Positions 12,418 through 60,806 of a stretch of DNA of 64,000 nt are shown here, one piece after another. Location: the NCBI GenBank assembly GCA_008933995.1, contig WARS01000046.1, positions 8,570,526-8,634,525 of the forward strand, written 5' to 3'. A model generated the notes under the pieces. That model was not told the DNA's origin, made no database searches, and saw only the letters and a list, made by a program, of their open reading frames with translations. Both the position numbers and the translations under genes were made by a program. Source of the stretch: Datnioides undecimradiatus. Lineage: Eukaryota > Chordata > Actinopteri > Lobotiformes > Datnioididae. Numbering within the stretch: the stretch's first letter is position 1; the number at the start of each line of letters is the position of its first letter.

Positions 12418-13570
12418 CAACCACCTCTAACAGTAGGCCTGCACAAAACAGATACAATCTAGTGCACTCACACAAAGACATGTCATTCATGAAAACCTAC
12501 AACACATCCTTGTTATTTTGCATAAAGGCAGACCTGCAGCTGAAATACTACCCCGATATAAATGACTATGCATAAGTCTTTATATTAATGCCAAATAGTT
12601 TGGTTTCTCTGAAAATGCTGCCATACCGGTCCTGACCTGTATGCTGTTGGACCTTGTTTGATTGTTACTAAAACTCATCACGTTTGATCCTCAGCCCTAC
12701 CCATAGAAGATATTTCAGTTCATTGTTGTACAGCGTGTATTTCCTATGACTCTGAACAAAGGAACATCTTGAAGACACAGTCTTCTTTTTATTACGAATT
12801 CAGAATATCAGGCTCAATTATTCTGATATAACAACTATATAAATTGTTCTTTATATTTGATACATCTCTATACACTGAATGAAGACTAACCACCATACTA
12901 GACAGGTAAGGTATGTTTTACATTCTCCAATACACAATATAAACCTACTCTGCTGCAGGGTAAAAGGCCGATCTTTCACTGATCGTTACACCGGTTCCCC
13001 TTTTTTCCTTTTCCTCTGGTTTAAACTTACACCAACTGATGCCTTTTGGTGTCCCTGGATACAAGCATGCTTCTAAATGAGAGCCCTATCATAAATACCA
13101 TCTGTGTGAAGCTCACTGTGGGTTGCTGCAGCAGCTCCTGTCATGCACAAATTTTGAGTGAATTTAGGAAAAAAAACGTGGTTTCTACTTTTGTTGCCTG
13201 TCTCAGTTGGGCTTTTAACCAGTTGTGCACTTTACTACACTTGCAATAACACTGCAGTTGCTGCAATTAATGATCACAAACATATATAATGACTGAAGGC
13301 ACTTCCTTTTCTATGTGTTTTTGTGTGCCCTGAAAGTTCTTGACTTCAGCCAAAATGCTGCAAGGTCATTTTGTGGAGGCTTGAATCCACAGACCACCAG
13401 GAAAAACACTACGCCTTTAGAGCAAAAGCCAAAGTTAGCAGCTTTTTTTAACACGGGCACCTCAAGTATGGGCTTGTCCATCATTTATGTGCAAATGAAG
13501 CAGGTTTCGCAACGTTAAACAGTTTCAGTAAACAAGTATTTACCGGCTCTATGCGGTGACACTTCCCTAC

Positions 13571-13690
13571 CTGACGCCCCAGCTGTGTCTCTGTTGTTGG
13601 CTTAGATTTGTGTTTGTCGGGCCATTCGCTTTTTTTTCCTCCAGACTTTCTTCAAACTCCGCTCGTGTCGCTGCACGCACGCAACTCGTT
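13571..13690 (-). other. slc2a12: Noncoding first exon of slc2a12 (5' UTR)
   Basis: On the minus strand a good donor (GGCGTCAG|GTAGGG) ends an exon at 13571. The acceptor TTTTGTGCAG upstream of the start codon opens the first coding exon at 12438, leaving 21 nt of UTR before the first ATG. The 5' limit near 13690 is a guess from promoter signals. No ATG-led extension of the GLUT12 frame is seen in it. Confidence 0.5.
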
Positions 13691-13800
13691 TAGTTTTGGT
13701 TAAGCACTTGTTAAGCCCCACCCATCAATGCGCAGACCACCAATAGAAAAAGCGGGTTCGGCCTTAGGACTGCCAATGTGAAATCCTATTGGGAAACTAA
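13691..13800 (-). promoter_or_regulatory. slc2a12: slc2a12 promoter with CCAAT boxes and CACCC/GC box
   Basis: Just upstream of the noncoding exon lie a GCCCCACCC box (13715-13723; GGGTGGGGC on the gene strand) and three CCAAT pentamers: 13740-13744 and 13773-13777 on the plus strand, and 13792-13788 on the gene strand. No TATA box is seen. This is typical of a TATA-less promoter using Sp/KLF and NF-Y. Function is inferred from position and motifs. Confidence 0.45.
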
Positions 13801-14795
13801 CTTAGCGTGTGTCAGGAAGCGCCTATAGCTTAATGTATTTATAATAAAACAACATGCTTGTGGATAAATATGACTCTTTTTGTTTTGTTTCGAATAAATA
13901 GACCCTAGTGATCTGGCTGTCCTGTGCTGTTTTACATAAGTTTCAGCTGCGATTATAGGTTTATATGAACTTATTTTGTGCTGTGTCACTATAACGTGAC
14001 TCGCAATAAAATACACCTGTATCAATAATGCTCCTTCGCTCATATTGCATGTAAAAACAAACAGGGCGTCCACCTGCTGTTTTGCTCGGTTCCCATGTCC
14101 CATTTCTACGAATGCAGCAGGACTGAGCTATCACACCTGCCCTGCTGCCTCACAGATGACAGAATGTAGCCTTCTGTGCCTGTTACGCTCTGTTTGTGCC
14201 TGGCCTACTTTTCAGGAGATGTATTTAGATGTCCGGGCCTATAGAATCCAAAGTTTGACTGTTTTTAACCACTGTCATTTGATCCTCGGCGTGTGTGCGC
14301 GTGTGTATGCGTGTCTGGGGTGTGTGCGCGTGTGTGTCTGTGTTACATAATGACTCAGTAACCAAGATTACTATGGATGGCCTAGTTGTTGGAGAGGCCC
14401 CTTCACTATGTCAGCAAATAATCACGTGATTATTATTCTTTTATATTATCATTTAGTGCTTTTCCTTATCGCATTCTGCAAAGTCACGTGTGTCTTATCT
14501 AGGATCATTTTTGGCCCCTAAACACCATATTTCACAATTCTGACACATTCAAGTGCAACACAAACAGATGATTTAACTTTGTGTGTTTTCAAGGCTTCTT
14601 TTTTCCAATTTAAAGCAGCCATCTGGCAGTGTTTCGGACAAACTGAAGAGAGGAAGCTTTACTTACACAGTACTAACATTTCTGGCGAAACAATGAGCGG
14701 GCACACCCATTAATAGTCTAAAGGTCAACCTTGCATAATGCTGATATGGGCGAACAAAAACAAATGAATGAATAGAGTTGTTTATATTTGTAATC

Positions 14796-14850
14796 TGCAG
14801 TGGTGGAAGAAGCATTCAGATAGTTGCAGTTTCCTCCTGGAAGTGGGAGT
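14796..14850 (+). mobile_element. Short fragment resembling teleost hAT-type MITE end
   Basis: The string GCAGTGGTGGAAGAAG followed by CATTCAGAT resembles the end of a dispersed nonautonomous hAT-like repeat common in percomorph genomes. Only the end is recognisable; no partner terminus or target duplication was found. Recognised from memory of the consensus. Confidence 0.3.
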
Positions 14851-15048
14851 TTTTGATCCTCTTCATGATTTTATTAGTACCTGGATTTAGGGTTACTCAC
14901 CAAAACATCCAACAACTGCCTTCATGCACCAATGCATTTATGGCCCTACACCCATGGAAAACAAACAGAGATGCATACAGACAAACTACTTTGCCTGTAC
15001 ATGCACATCACATGCCCAAGGCCATTCATAGACACACATCCTCTTTTC

Positions 15049-15051
<3 letters not shown>

Positions 15052-15090
<39 letters not shown>
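15052..15090. repeat. (CT)n microsatellite
   Basis: Near-perfect TC dinucleotide run of about 38 bp with one G interruption. Confidence 0.9.
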
Positions 15091-16832
15091 ACCAGCTCAC
15101 ACACAAATCCTTGCTGAATATCAAGTTGAATTTGTAGAAAAATCATCACACCATACCTGCGGTTACTGAAGGAGTGCAAGGTTTAAGTTGCAATAGATTG
15201 TCTGAACTGGATGCGTAGGTTCAGAGTATGGAGGATGGAGGTGGAAGTGAACTGCAGTTACTGTTTAAAAGTTAAAAGAAATTAAATGTTTGGAAAGTTA
15301 AAAAAAAAAAATGATTTCACACTAAGAGTAGGCACTTCAGTCGTATAGTTGATAAGATTGCAAGTCAAGACACCAGTTGACACTGTCTCTGCTGACATAA
15401 GTAAGGGCACTGGCCTAATAGTCATCGTGACAGATATACAGTGGAGAACTATAATGATTCATTCCAACCAGGGATAGGCCAGACAACAAGCAGTTCCTGG
15501 AAACTCACAAGATTATGACTTAATTGCGCCACTATGGCCAATGTGCAAACATGCAGCTATACATTTGATAAAGAAAATTTCCAACAATTTCTGTAAAGAC
15601 AATAATCCAAACTTGCTTTATAAAGCACCCACAGAATCAAATTTCAGATAATTCAAGTAATGCAAAAACACAAGAACTTTAAGCACTGACTTGAATTTTG
15701 AACGCCTGTATGGTTGTCGTCCATTTAAAACTGGTGGACAGCAGAATGGGTTCTGGTAGTTCAGTGTTTCAAATAACTCTCCTGTGATTTAATAATGATC
15801 CAGGGATGCTGTTTGTCAGGCTTTATTGATGAAGCGAAGGGAAACAACGCCACCATGTGGAACTCCTTTTACTGCTACAGCATTCAAGACTGTAGCAATC
15901 AACCGAGGAACCTAATTACTGCCACACCTTTTTTGGTATGTAAATAAAATGCACTTAGTAGCACCTACTGCAAGTAACTGTTGTCGTACTTGATACACTT
16001 TAGTCATTATATATTGCCTCAAATTTGTATGTTTCCATGTTTTATAAAGATCCTTATCCTGGGCAATTAGTGGTTGCTCTGCTACTGCGAGCTGTTATCG
16101 TGATGCTAGATCAATAGTACTAGTGGGGAATCTCTCTGAATTTCTGATAATATTTTAAATTTCATCTTCACGTACTCTATTGCAATTGATGAAGCAGAGC
16201 ATCTTTAACATCTTTTTCTCACTTTTAGAATGATAAGTCTGTGAAGCCTTAATTACACACAGTTTGTTAAGTTGAAGTCACCAGTCATCTGAATTTTTGC
16301 TCGATAACTGAATTATTGACACTGTGTGGCATCATCTCATGATCTCATCTCTCACTCACTCACTCATCTCTCAATTGGCAGGTAGCTCAACATGATCGCC
16401 ATGAATGTGCTCTTGGTGTCAGAGGTAGCAAGGTTAAGACCCAGGTGTTGTAGATGTTGTAGTTATTGTGGTGTTCATTTAGATACACAAGACAGTTCTG
16501 CTGATGGATGCTTCTGCACTTTTTCTCCTTCTTCTGCCTTTTTTCATTCAAACAGACAGAAAACAGGTGAACCCTCCCTGAGTAACATTTATATGATTGC
16601 TTTTATCAATGAGGACGGACTCTGTGCTTTTCTAACAGCGCCACAGCACTCATATGAGAGCAGAAATACCCCTTTTTAGCTGCCTGCTCTATAGTCTAAT
16701 GGTTGTTTCAGAAAATGCCAGAGTGCCTGAGTGTCAGACTCCAGGCCCCAGAAAGGCAAATGTCACAGTATAAAGTTAGGCAGCCACACAGCCATCATTA
16801 GGCTGTGCTGCTAGATGGGGGACAGAAGCTGC

Positions 16833-16888
16833 ATATATACTCAAACTCCTGGTTATATATACATATATATATACTCAAACTCCTGGTT
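16833..16888. repeat. 22-bp direct repeat, 34-bp period
   Basis: The 22-mer ATATATACTCAAACTCCTGG+TT occurs at 16833-16854 and again at 16867-16888 with no mismatch, separated by a TA-rich spacer. It looks like a recent local slippage duplication. Confidence 0.85.
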
Positions 16889-18593
16889 GGCAAGTGGTGA
16901 AGACTCAGTTCTGTACAGATGTGCAGACTGAGTTATGAAAATGTCCTATGACGTTCAGCAGTATGTGGTAGGATTCTGTTTAACCTAAATAAATGACAGA
17001 TTTATATATAGTAACTAATGTTAAGCATTAAACAAAAATTCTAGAATGTTACCAAATAAATGGGAAACATGCATAACTACCTGATAATCACACAATGAAA
17101 TGCATTAATAGACATCAATGTTACCCCAGACTCTATAAACTTGCACTATAGTCTACATCTCTTTCATGCTGTTTTACTTTCTACTCAACCTGAATCTGGA
17201 CCAGGATCCTCAGTTTGATGATTGTCCTTGATATAATCCTCTCTGCTGGTGTCCTGGTGTCAACATTGTCAGTATCAATGTTGGCCAAATTGCCATAAGC
17301 AATAATAAAATGTGGTCATCATTATCATCATAGTCAGAGTCATCCAAGTCCTCATCTTCATCCCAAACTTGGCCATTGGTAGCTTTACAAGACAATTATG
17401 TCACCCTTACCCTCACCCTTTTTTACCACCTGCATTAATCATCATTATAAATGCTGATAAAATGGCAGAGTGGCAGTCCCTTATGGAAGACTTTAAATCA
17501 TTGCTGTCATGAAATCATGTGATCCATTTTTTTTAGCAAACATACAAAAGAAACAAGAGCAGCGGTCTTACTGTTTCAGTTCAAGGCTTGGCCTACAGAT
17601 GGCACTGTGTGACTATCTGGAGATATTGGAGCACAACTTTGGCTGGATACAATTTAAGATAGAGACAGAGAATTTAAAGTTAATTAATAATGACACACAG
17701 TACTGTGATAATATCCAAAATATAAAACACTTTGAACACACTTTCTCCTAGTGTTTTATGTTGATTTGTTGCCTTTATTATGGGTGTTCATCAGCAATAA
17801 ACAACTTTGTTTGCCCTCTCTGGATGCAAAGACCAACGGGCAGCAATGAGGGAGGTGTTGATGTTAAAAGCTACTGTGAGAGTACTGTTTAAGTAATTAC
17901 AGTGCATATATACAAAGGATGTTGTGGAAGGTGGTGATTTGAGGAGTCTGTAATCTCAGATATAACACATACATTTTTGATAAATAGCTGCTCCAAAAGA
18001 TGTGATCAGGATTTTCTAATAAAGAGGAACACTGAAATCCTGTAGTGACTTACAAAACATTTCTTCTACAGTAGATAAACCTTGCATGGACATAATGAGC
18101 TGAATTTACTGAGTCTCAAGGACCTCTGAGACCAAACATGTCAAACTGAGGGCTGAACAAGTCCAGAGAGTTAAAAACTTTATGGGTTTTCACTAAGACA
18201 CTTTCCCCGCAGTCCTCCCGTAATGCAAATTCCTTTTTCACTTGACTCTACTCCCATGAAGTTAGAGGTCCAAGGTCAGCTGCACAATAACCCCCTGGAT
18301 CTGTTAGACACCCCTGTCCTCCTTAAAGACATCCCTGCTGACTCCAATAACCATGGACACAACCTTGAACCCCAGTGGAAGGACACTGCGTTCAGTGTGT
18401 TAATGAAGGACAATGTCAATTTGTACATTTCCTATTTGGATTATCATTCACACAACTGTAGCTTTTGCATCATCAGTGCTCCTCTGGTGCAATGTAAAGC
18501 TGCGCCACTGAATTGATATTAATATCTTTTGACCTGGAGTGGCCTTATCAGTCAATAATTTGCCTGCAAACAGATCCATCCACACACTCACCC

Positions 18594-18617
18594 AGACACA
18601 CACGCACACACACACAC

Positions 18618-18666
<49 letters not shown>
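18594..18666. repeat. (CA)n microsatellite
   Basis: About 70 bp of CA dinucleotides with a few CG interruptions, about 320 bp beyond the candidate sgk1 poly(A) signal. Confidence 0.9.
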
Positions 18667-18668
<2 letters not shown>

Positions 18669-18969
18669 GATGTCACCATCAGCGTCATGTACGGTTGATG
18701 ACACATGGAAGAGAGTAAAGTCCATTCTACACTAATGTGCACCGTTTGGCGGCGGTCAGTAGCGCAAACCCTTTTTAATATGTTTATGTTAATGTTTAAT
18801 CTTCTCACTTTAGATTTTTTAAATTTATTCTCTCACTTGATGTGCTTATTTTCACATCACTGGCAAAGTCAAGATAAGATGATGTAAAAATGATGGAGGA
18901 GGAAAATCTATAGAACAAAGCCATTTCAAGTGCATGTGCTCAATTTACCAATAATCAAAAACTTGTAAG

Positions 18970-20318
18970 GTGTAATAAAGTTAAACTTTTATTGCAAACC
19001 AAACATGGTCACATAAATCTTAAACAATTTTACAATTTACAGTACATTTAACATGTATTGTTACATATACATATTTAAGCATACCTTTAGTCATTTTTTT
19101 GTTCAATATACATTAAAACTAGTACACATGACTCCAAATATACAAACAAACTTAAATACCGTCAAACTGCATTACAGCAATATTAAAATGGAATGTTCAG
19201 TTCTGATGGTGTCAGCCCGGCCGGAGGCCGCCGTTACATTATTGTGAGGCGAATGGAAGACTATATGAGGGGGACACAGTTGGCAAGCAGAACTACACAA
19301 ACACGTCTGAACACATCACTCTCTTTCTCACCTAGCAGCAGTGCTCTCTCTTTCTCTCTCTCAATCAGCATTACCATTATTGTTTTATGTGCAAATGAAG
19401 ATTTGAAACGTCGTTTGAGTTCCTACGTCTCACATGTTAAAGACATAACAGGTGTTTTAATTTAGCGCTACATCATTCCTCCCTGGTGACTTCGAAAAAT
19501 CAACTCCCCCCACCTGCAGTCAGGTGTGGAGCAGTGGCATCAAGCTCGACACAGACAAACCCAAAAGAAGTCAGTTCTGATGGAGAGAAAAAATAAAGGC
19601 ACATTTGAGAGAAAAATAAAATAAAACATCCCCCTCTGTAACATTCAGCTTCAAAATGAATCCCTTTTCAAACACACTTTTTCAAAAGTAAATGAGAAGA
19701 AACTAAAGCACCAAAATGAATGTCATCTCCAAGCTACTCAAACTCATCCTGTAGGTCCCTGTGGGTGGTCAGATAGAATCTCAAAAAAGGGAAGATGTTT
19801 CGCTACATAGATGATGATGGACATCCTTCTCAGGGCTGGTAGATTACAGTCCAGCCTTCCTCTTTTGAGAAAAAAGTGGAATTGGTGTCGGTGTGTGCTT
19901 GTCGGTTGTGGCTTCAGGGTCTAAGTGGGCTTTAAAGCTGCCTGAGCTATGTGCAAAGGACCTCCACTATCAGGTAAGAGAGGGTCATTTAAAGGCTGCA
20001 GAGCGTTTTGTGTTTCAGAATTTGTGCGTTAGTACTGGTTAAGATGGAGGATTTCAACCCCAAATGAGTCCTTTAATTCTGGCAGATATCCTCTTGTAGC
20101 AGGTCTTCTTAAATGCATTCAAGAGTTGGAGAGAATATGGCAAGTACACATGTATAAATTCTTTGCAGGTGCAGAGTTGTTGCAGGGCTTGGGTCAGACA
20201 TATCCATCAACCTGATGGGAAATGTAGGGTGGGGTCAAGATGCAACTCAGTGGACACGCCACAGTTCATGTCCCAAAAGTCTGCACTGGTGTCCATATTG
20301 AGTGCCTGTATTTAAATC
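18970..20318 (-). other. sgk1: 3' UTR of sgk1
   Basis: Follows the sgk1 stop codon on the minus strand without coding potential. An AATAAA signal on the minus strand (18993-18988) would end a 3'UTR of about 1.35 kb, in the range of vertebrate SGK1. A small GC-rich patch near 19217-19233 stands out from the AT-rich surroundings. Confidence 0.55.
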
Positions 20319-55084
<34,766 letters not shown>

Positions 55085-55136
55085 GGCCGACACCGGCACT
55101 CCGCTTGCCTCCGTAGATCCCAGGATGACGGACAGA
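55085..55136 (-). other. sgk1: 5' UTR part of SGK1 long-isoform exon A
   Basis: 52 nt between the acceptor at 55138-55137 and the ATG. It stays open in the SGK1 frame but holds no ATG, so the start at 55084 stands. Its presence implies at least one further noncoding exon upstream. Confidence 0.5.
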
Positions 55137-55720
55137 CTGACAAGGAGTGAAAGACGGAGAGAGAGAGGCTGAGTTGTCTAAGGCATGAGGAGAAAGCTGG
55201 TGATTATTCCTGATATGAGTGTGGGACGGTAAATGAGAGAGATGCCTCTGTGCCGAGGGAGAGAGGTGGCAAAAGCAGGAATGCGAGGAGGAGAGTGAGA
55301 TGGGTGAGAGAGGAGGTGGAGGTGGAGGAGGCAGATGGACCAAAATACGAGGGAGAGAGGCAGGACACTGCAATGAGAATGAGATTACTGGAACAACTAG
55401 GTGTCAGGATGGGGATAAAGATAGGGTGGAAGTAAGGGAGAAAGTGGGAGAGAGAGGTGCACACAAACAGATGGAGGGGAGGCAGAGGAGGAGGAAGGTA
55501 CCAGCTCCTGTTGCTGTGAGGAGGAAACAGCTCTGTTTACAGCCGGGAGTCTAACAAAAAGCATCTCAGTGAACTGTCTGATGCATGTGGGAAGTTTACC
55601 CATGCATGTGTATTTACCCATGCATGTGTATTCACATGCTGAGTGTGTTTACATATCCCTCCAAACAGTGTGAGTGGAAATGCATGTGGTGTATGTGTGC
55701 ATGCCTTCATCCTTCCTTAC
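55137..55720. other. Purine-rich stretch upstream of SGK1 exon A
   Basis: Plus strand is strongly GA-rich (about 55150-55520), giving the pyrimidine tract for the exon A acceptor. No exon supported. Confidence 0.5.
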
Positions 55721-55860
55721 CTTGCCGGTACGTTGGCTGGTTCCGCTGCAGCTTTAACAGCCTATTTTTGCACGAGTACTCCTCCAAAAACTGGTCCCAG
55801 ATCAGATGCACCGACTCTCGTCTTCAGTTACAGGTGTCCTTCCCCTGTTGTCACTGATCT
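55721..55860 (-). other. sgk1: Candidate 5' noncoding exon of the sgk1 long isoform
   Basis: On the minus strand GGCAAG|GTAAGG ends a possible exon at 55721, 584 bp upstream of exon A. It has no ATG, so it would leave the start codon of exon A as first. Its 5' limit is unknown; 55860 is a placeholder. It may be chance. Confidence 0.25.
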
Positions 55861-58800
55861 ATACACACATACCCAAAAGATGGTGAGGAAAAGCAGAGGT
55901 TGAAGATGTTCCTGTCCGTTTCAATAAGAGCATGTCACTGAGGATTAGTGTGTGGCTGAGTGTGTTCTCAGCGGTGCAGTTGTGTGGGGTGCACTGTGAG
56001 TGAATGCACTGATGCTGCCGTGGTGTCAGCTTGTAAACAAACAGCCAGGAAGTGAGTGTATGAGAGCATGATGATGCGTGTGTGATGTGTCCAGCTGCAG
56101 TCTTCTGGCTTACACCACTGCTACTTTATCAATGAAAGGCTCTGCAGTGAGCAGATGCTGCCTCCCCTCCCCTTCTCTCTCCTGCCTTCCCTTCTCTCTC
56201 TCTCTCTCTAGCTCCCTCACTGTCCCTCATCACCGCTCTGCCCTCCCCCTTTTGCTCCTCTTGCTCATTCTTTTGCTGCAGTCGATGGTGGCTCGCTCTT
56301 TCTCTCTCTCTCACTCTCACTGTATCCCTCCTTCAATCTACCTTCACCCCCAGCAAGATTTCTTCCTCTTTTCTGGTCCCTGAAAAGTGACCCATTATGG
56401 GCCGAAGTGGACAGGGACACACACTACATGTTTCCACCAGCGTGAACATGCGAGGGGCTTAATGTTGTGTACAATCTTTCCTGACAGCTTTGGTCTAGCT
56501 GGATTTGATACAAACAAGCAAACACAGACACACACACCTCACCACATCTGTGTGTATGTCCTTGCCTCTGTACCTGTAACACAGGGTAGTTTAATTTCCT
56601 GATGTGACATCCATGAACGATAAAGCCAAATCAGGTTCCTTTTTGTGAATCTGTGCACTTCACGCGTGCAGTAATTCAGATTCTGGTTGTGAACTGTCTG
56701 TGTTGCCTTAAAAATAAATCATAATAAATTGAATATTAAGCCTAAGGAAAGAACCGCTTAATGTTTTACAGCCTTTTTATTCACTTTTCTGACTGAAAGA
56801 AAGGCTGCATGTCTGGTAGGTTTTTCTTGCACTATGTACGGATGAATTAAAAGCTGTTTACTGACTTGATTTCACCCATGATGAGGAAATAAGTCCAAAC
56901 TTGACCTTTGCCTCAAATGGCCTGCAGCATTTCTAGCAGCTAATGTCAATGTGTGACTTGAATTATAATCGGGGTTAGATCCAGTGCATTGTTGGTGTGG
57001 TTTTTTTAGCTGGGAACAAACTGCTCACATTTGATCAGTTCTTGTTTGGCATGAATCAGTTAAGTCAGTGTTAATCATGACTAGTCTGAGTGAAAACCTG
57101 CGAGCTCTTAGTCAGTTGTTGCTATTGCTAAATAGGTCAAGTTACCATTTTGATTTAGCTCAGTATTTTTAATAGAATTGTTTGACATTTGACATTTATT
57201 CACTTTCTTGCCAAAAGGTAGATGAGAAGATCACTGTTTATTTCTCCTCTGTTCACTAAATATGCAGCATGTTAGCAGCCCAACTTAACATTCAGACTAA
57301 ACTAACATTCAGAGAATTGGAGAAGATGATTTTGCCAGAACAAACAAATGCATTCCTCTATATATAAACATAATAATAAATAAATGAATAAATGAATGAA
57401 AAACATGTCGTTGCTCATTTTAGTACACTCAAAGGTTTTGCTGTTACAGCCTCACTTGGTCTGCTATGATTAATAGCTTGCTGGCTAACGTGATAAAGTG
57501 CTTTAGGTAAATGCCACTGTATTATGGATAATACTAAGTCAGATAAGTGACTTGATAGCTTTTCTGCACTTGTTATAACTATAGTTTAGCATTTTGGGCA
57601 GTGCCTGGCATTCAGTATTACCCAATAGTTGTCATTTGTGGCCTGAGTTCAGAATAAGGCACATAATCTTGCTGTAATATGCATATCATTTGGAGTGTAA
57701 AAACAAATCAACTTGTGGTTTTAATGTTATGGAAGATTTCTTGACAGCACAGAGTAACTTTCCAGTTGTTTATCTGGTCTAGCTTCATATTAAGTGTACA
57801 GGCATGAGAATGGTTCTCAACTAACTCTTGGCAAAAAAAGGCAGTTTCCTAAAGTGTTGAACTATTCTTTTAGACGTATTCCAAGACAGAGGTTTTACTT
57901 TGTACCAGTGAAGTGTTTTAAATGCGTATATGCGATTTTTTTTTAAATAAATCAGTTTGCTGGAGTATTTTATTGAGTACAATACGTTTACATTGGCTGT
58001 TACAGTATTGATCAAGACAGAAACAATTAGAAAGAAAAGGTTAAGAAACAAACAGAACAATGGAAACACCACCTCCACTCGCTGTGCAAATTAAAAGGTA
58101 TGTCTTACTTGTGGCAAGCATTCACCGGAAATTAAACTGCTGTTACACAGCAAGCTCTGCTCCATATTGAGACAGATGTAGATCTCTTTGGAGAGGAAAC
58201 AATGACTGTGCAGTATTCACCGTAATCAGGATCAGTCAGAGACCCAATCACGACAACTCAGTGGTAATGACACAGAACAATGATTGGTGAAATCAGCTTT
58301 GCACCCAGCTGCAAAAACTGAGGGTGGGCTGCAATTTACCAAGGGAAGCAAACAATGCAATTTCATCTATAGAAAACCTCTCTTTGTTTTTTGTTTTTAC
58401 CAGCATCTCTTGAAATTTAATATGCTTACACAATGCTCTTTAGAGCTTTATATACTACACTCCTTAGTCCTTAGAGCTGTTTTAATTCAAGCAGTCAAAT
58501 GGTTTTATCTGCATTAGCTCTGCATAAATAGCTCAAAAGGCACAAAAGATTGTTTGAGTTATTAAGTGCATTTTTAATACTTGCTTCACTTCATCTTGTC
58601 AATAGAATAAAGAAAGGAAAAAACATTTTTTGGCTTTTAGCATTTAAGCACCAGTGGTTTTCTTTGTTGAAGCCAGTCAGAAGACTAAAGGAAGACAAAA
58701 AAACTAGTTTGCCATAATATCTCTTCATAGAGCATTAAGGACTCCGGGGTGCTGTTATAGAGTCTGACAGCAGCAACACCCTTACATAACCGCAACAATT

Positions 58801-60401
58801 TCTCACTCAAATATATAGCTCTATGGCACATAAATTATTCTGTGATCTCCCAAAAGACCCCAAGATTCTCTGCTGCTCTTGTGGATTCAAATGCAGCCAG
58901 TAAATAATTAATAACAAGGTTTCTTAAATGGTTCAGAGAATTGCCAAAATGATCGCAAAGTCAATAAATTATGGATTTTTCCTCACAGTGAGCTCGATGC
59001 AGGAAAGTATCATATATAACCACCCCCTCCTCAAAAAAACCCTCCAACTGTGATGACCATATTATGGGGGGGGGGTTGCATGCATTTTCATGCTTATTAT
59101 TTACCCAGAATTAACAGACAGTACATTTCAGACTACAAACTTTTAATAGAAAGCCAAGTGAGGATGTTTTAGGCCCATGTGATGGTCAGAGGTAATATAC
59201 AGTTGCTATCTCAGACTGCTAATGAGGTCCACTGGGCATGTTTTGATCATATACCAAACAAGACCTGGTTAAAAAAAAATCTCTACTAATCCCTTCAACC
59301 CTTTTGGAGAGAAAAAAACAACCAGACTCCACTCGACTGGACTTGACTCTCTGATGAAACCAGTGCATCTCAGAGATAGCACAGATGGTGCAAACACAAC
59401 CAATGCAAAGAGAAAATATTTATCTATGACATTATTTTGGTTCCTCATTATTAATGTTTTAAACTAATAAAAGTTAAAAAAAAAAACACTGGAAAATAAA
59501 AATGTGTTTTTTAAGAGATGAATCACAGTGTAAAGGGCAGCAAAAGATCATCAATGGAAATCCATCATGGTTCTGTTTGTCCTGGCCCTACAAGCTATGC
59601 AGTGCAAAGAGGTCTCCACCTCCACAGTCGGTTTAGCAGTATTTACATTTACAGCAAGTTTCATTTGCAAGAAAAGAGTAAATCAACATTGCAGATGAGA
59701 GGATGATGACAGGATGTGTCTTGCCAGTTTATCTTCCCCTTGCTCTCTATTTTTGTCTTTGCCCTCTGACCTGTCTCCTCTGCATCAAATACAATTGATT
59801 TCCGCTGTCCTCCTCAGCTCTACTTGTCAGCCTCAGAGAGGCAGGGTCATGGTTTGCCGTCTCGCCAAGGTTGAGTTTTTGCTGGTCACTGACACCCGGA
59901 GGTGAGCTCATCACTTGGGAATGCTGCCCTTCAACTATGTGCACCTGACTGCATGCATCTCGGTGTTGTGCAAAAGTATGTTCTGCGACACATTCATCGT
60001 CACTGTCTTCCACTTTAGAGGAGCTGCTTTTGACTCCGAGTCACTTTCATAAATTAACCATATTCCTGCTCTCCTTCTACAGGCTGCAGCAAAGAGCATC
60101 TATAGGGAAAAGTGCTTTGCTCATACACCACTGCCAGTTGCAAGTTTTCTCCCATGCTGAAAATAGTAACCCTGGCTGGCGCACGTGTTGCCGCAAAAGC
60201 TCCCAATTCCTTTAAATATAATTCACTTGGAGAAAAAAAGTGTATCTGTATCTGCATAGGTGTGTGTGCATACTGTTGGCACGTGTTTGGGTGTGAGAAT
60301 GTTGGCATTTATGCAGACTGACAGATTTGTTTAGTGTGAATAATCTCAGGAAGCAAATGCATTGAAACGAGAGAGGATCAAGGTATAAGTTGATGACAAA
60401 A

Positions 60402-60433
<32 letters not shown>

Positions 60434-60732
60434 TGGTATCAGGAGGAGTGAGACTGAGTGAAGGACTGTACCTGCAAATAAATGCAGACTTTTGACAGGT
60501 GCAGTAAACAACATTAATTCCCTATGACACCCACATTTGACTAATGAATAGAGTGACGAACACCGTTTTGGGAATGTGTGAGAGTGTTTGTGTGTGTGTT
60601 TATGTGTTTCTGTCATACTTTCTTATTAGGTGAATTTTACCTCAAGGCTCTCCCAGGGCCTAAAGTCAAGCTTACTGAATCTATCATCACCTAATGAGCA
60701 GCATGCTAAAGTCACGTGCCTACTGTTGCTGC

Positions 60733-60734
<2 letters not shown>

Positions 60735-60806
<72 letters not shown>
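60735..60806. repeat. (TG)n microsatellite
   Basis: About 72 bp of TG with a single break, the longest dinucleotide tract in this part. Confidence 0.95.

Larger units (their letters stand above)
13801..18985. other. Intergenic region between slc2a12 and sgk1
   Basis: No gene or splice-consistent exon set is seen on either strand. It holds an impure GT-rich tract (about 14290-14341), a (CT)n tract (15052-15090), a short tandem duplication near 16833-16888, a (CA)n tract (18594-18666) and a small hAT-like fragment near 14796. Short ORFs here are chance ORFs. Confidence 0.6.
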
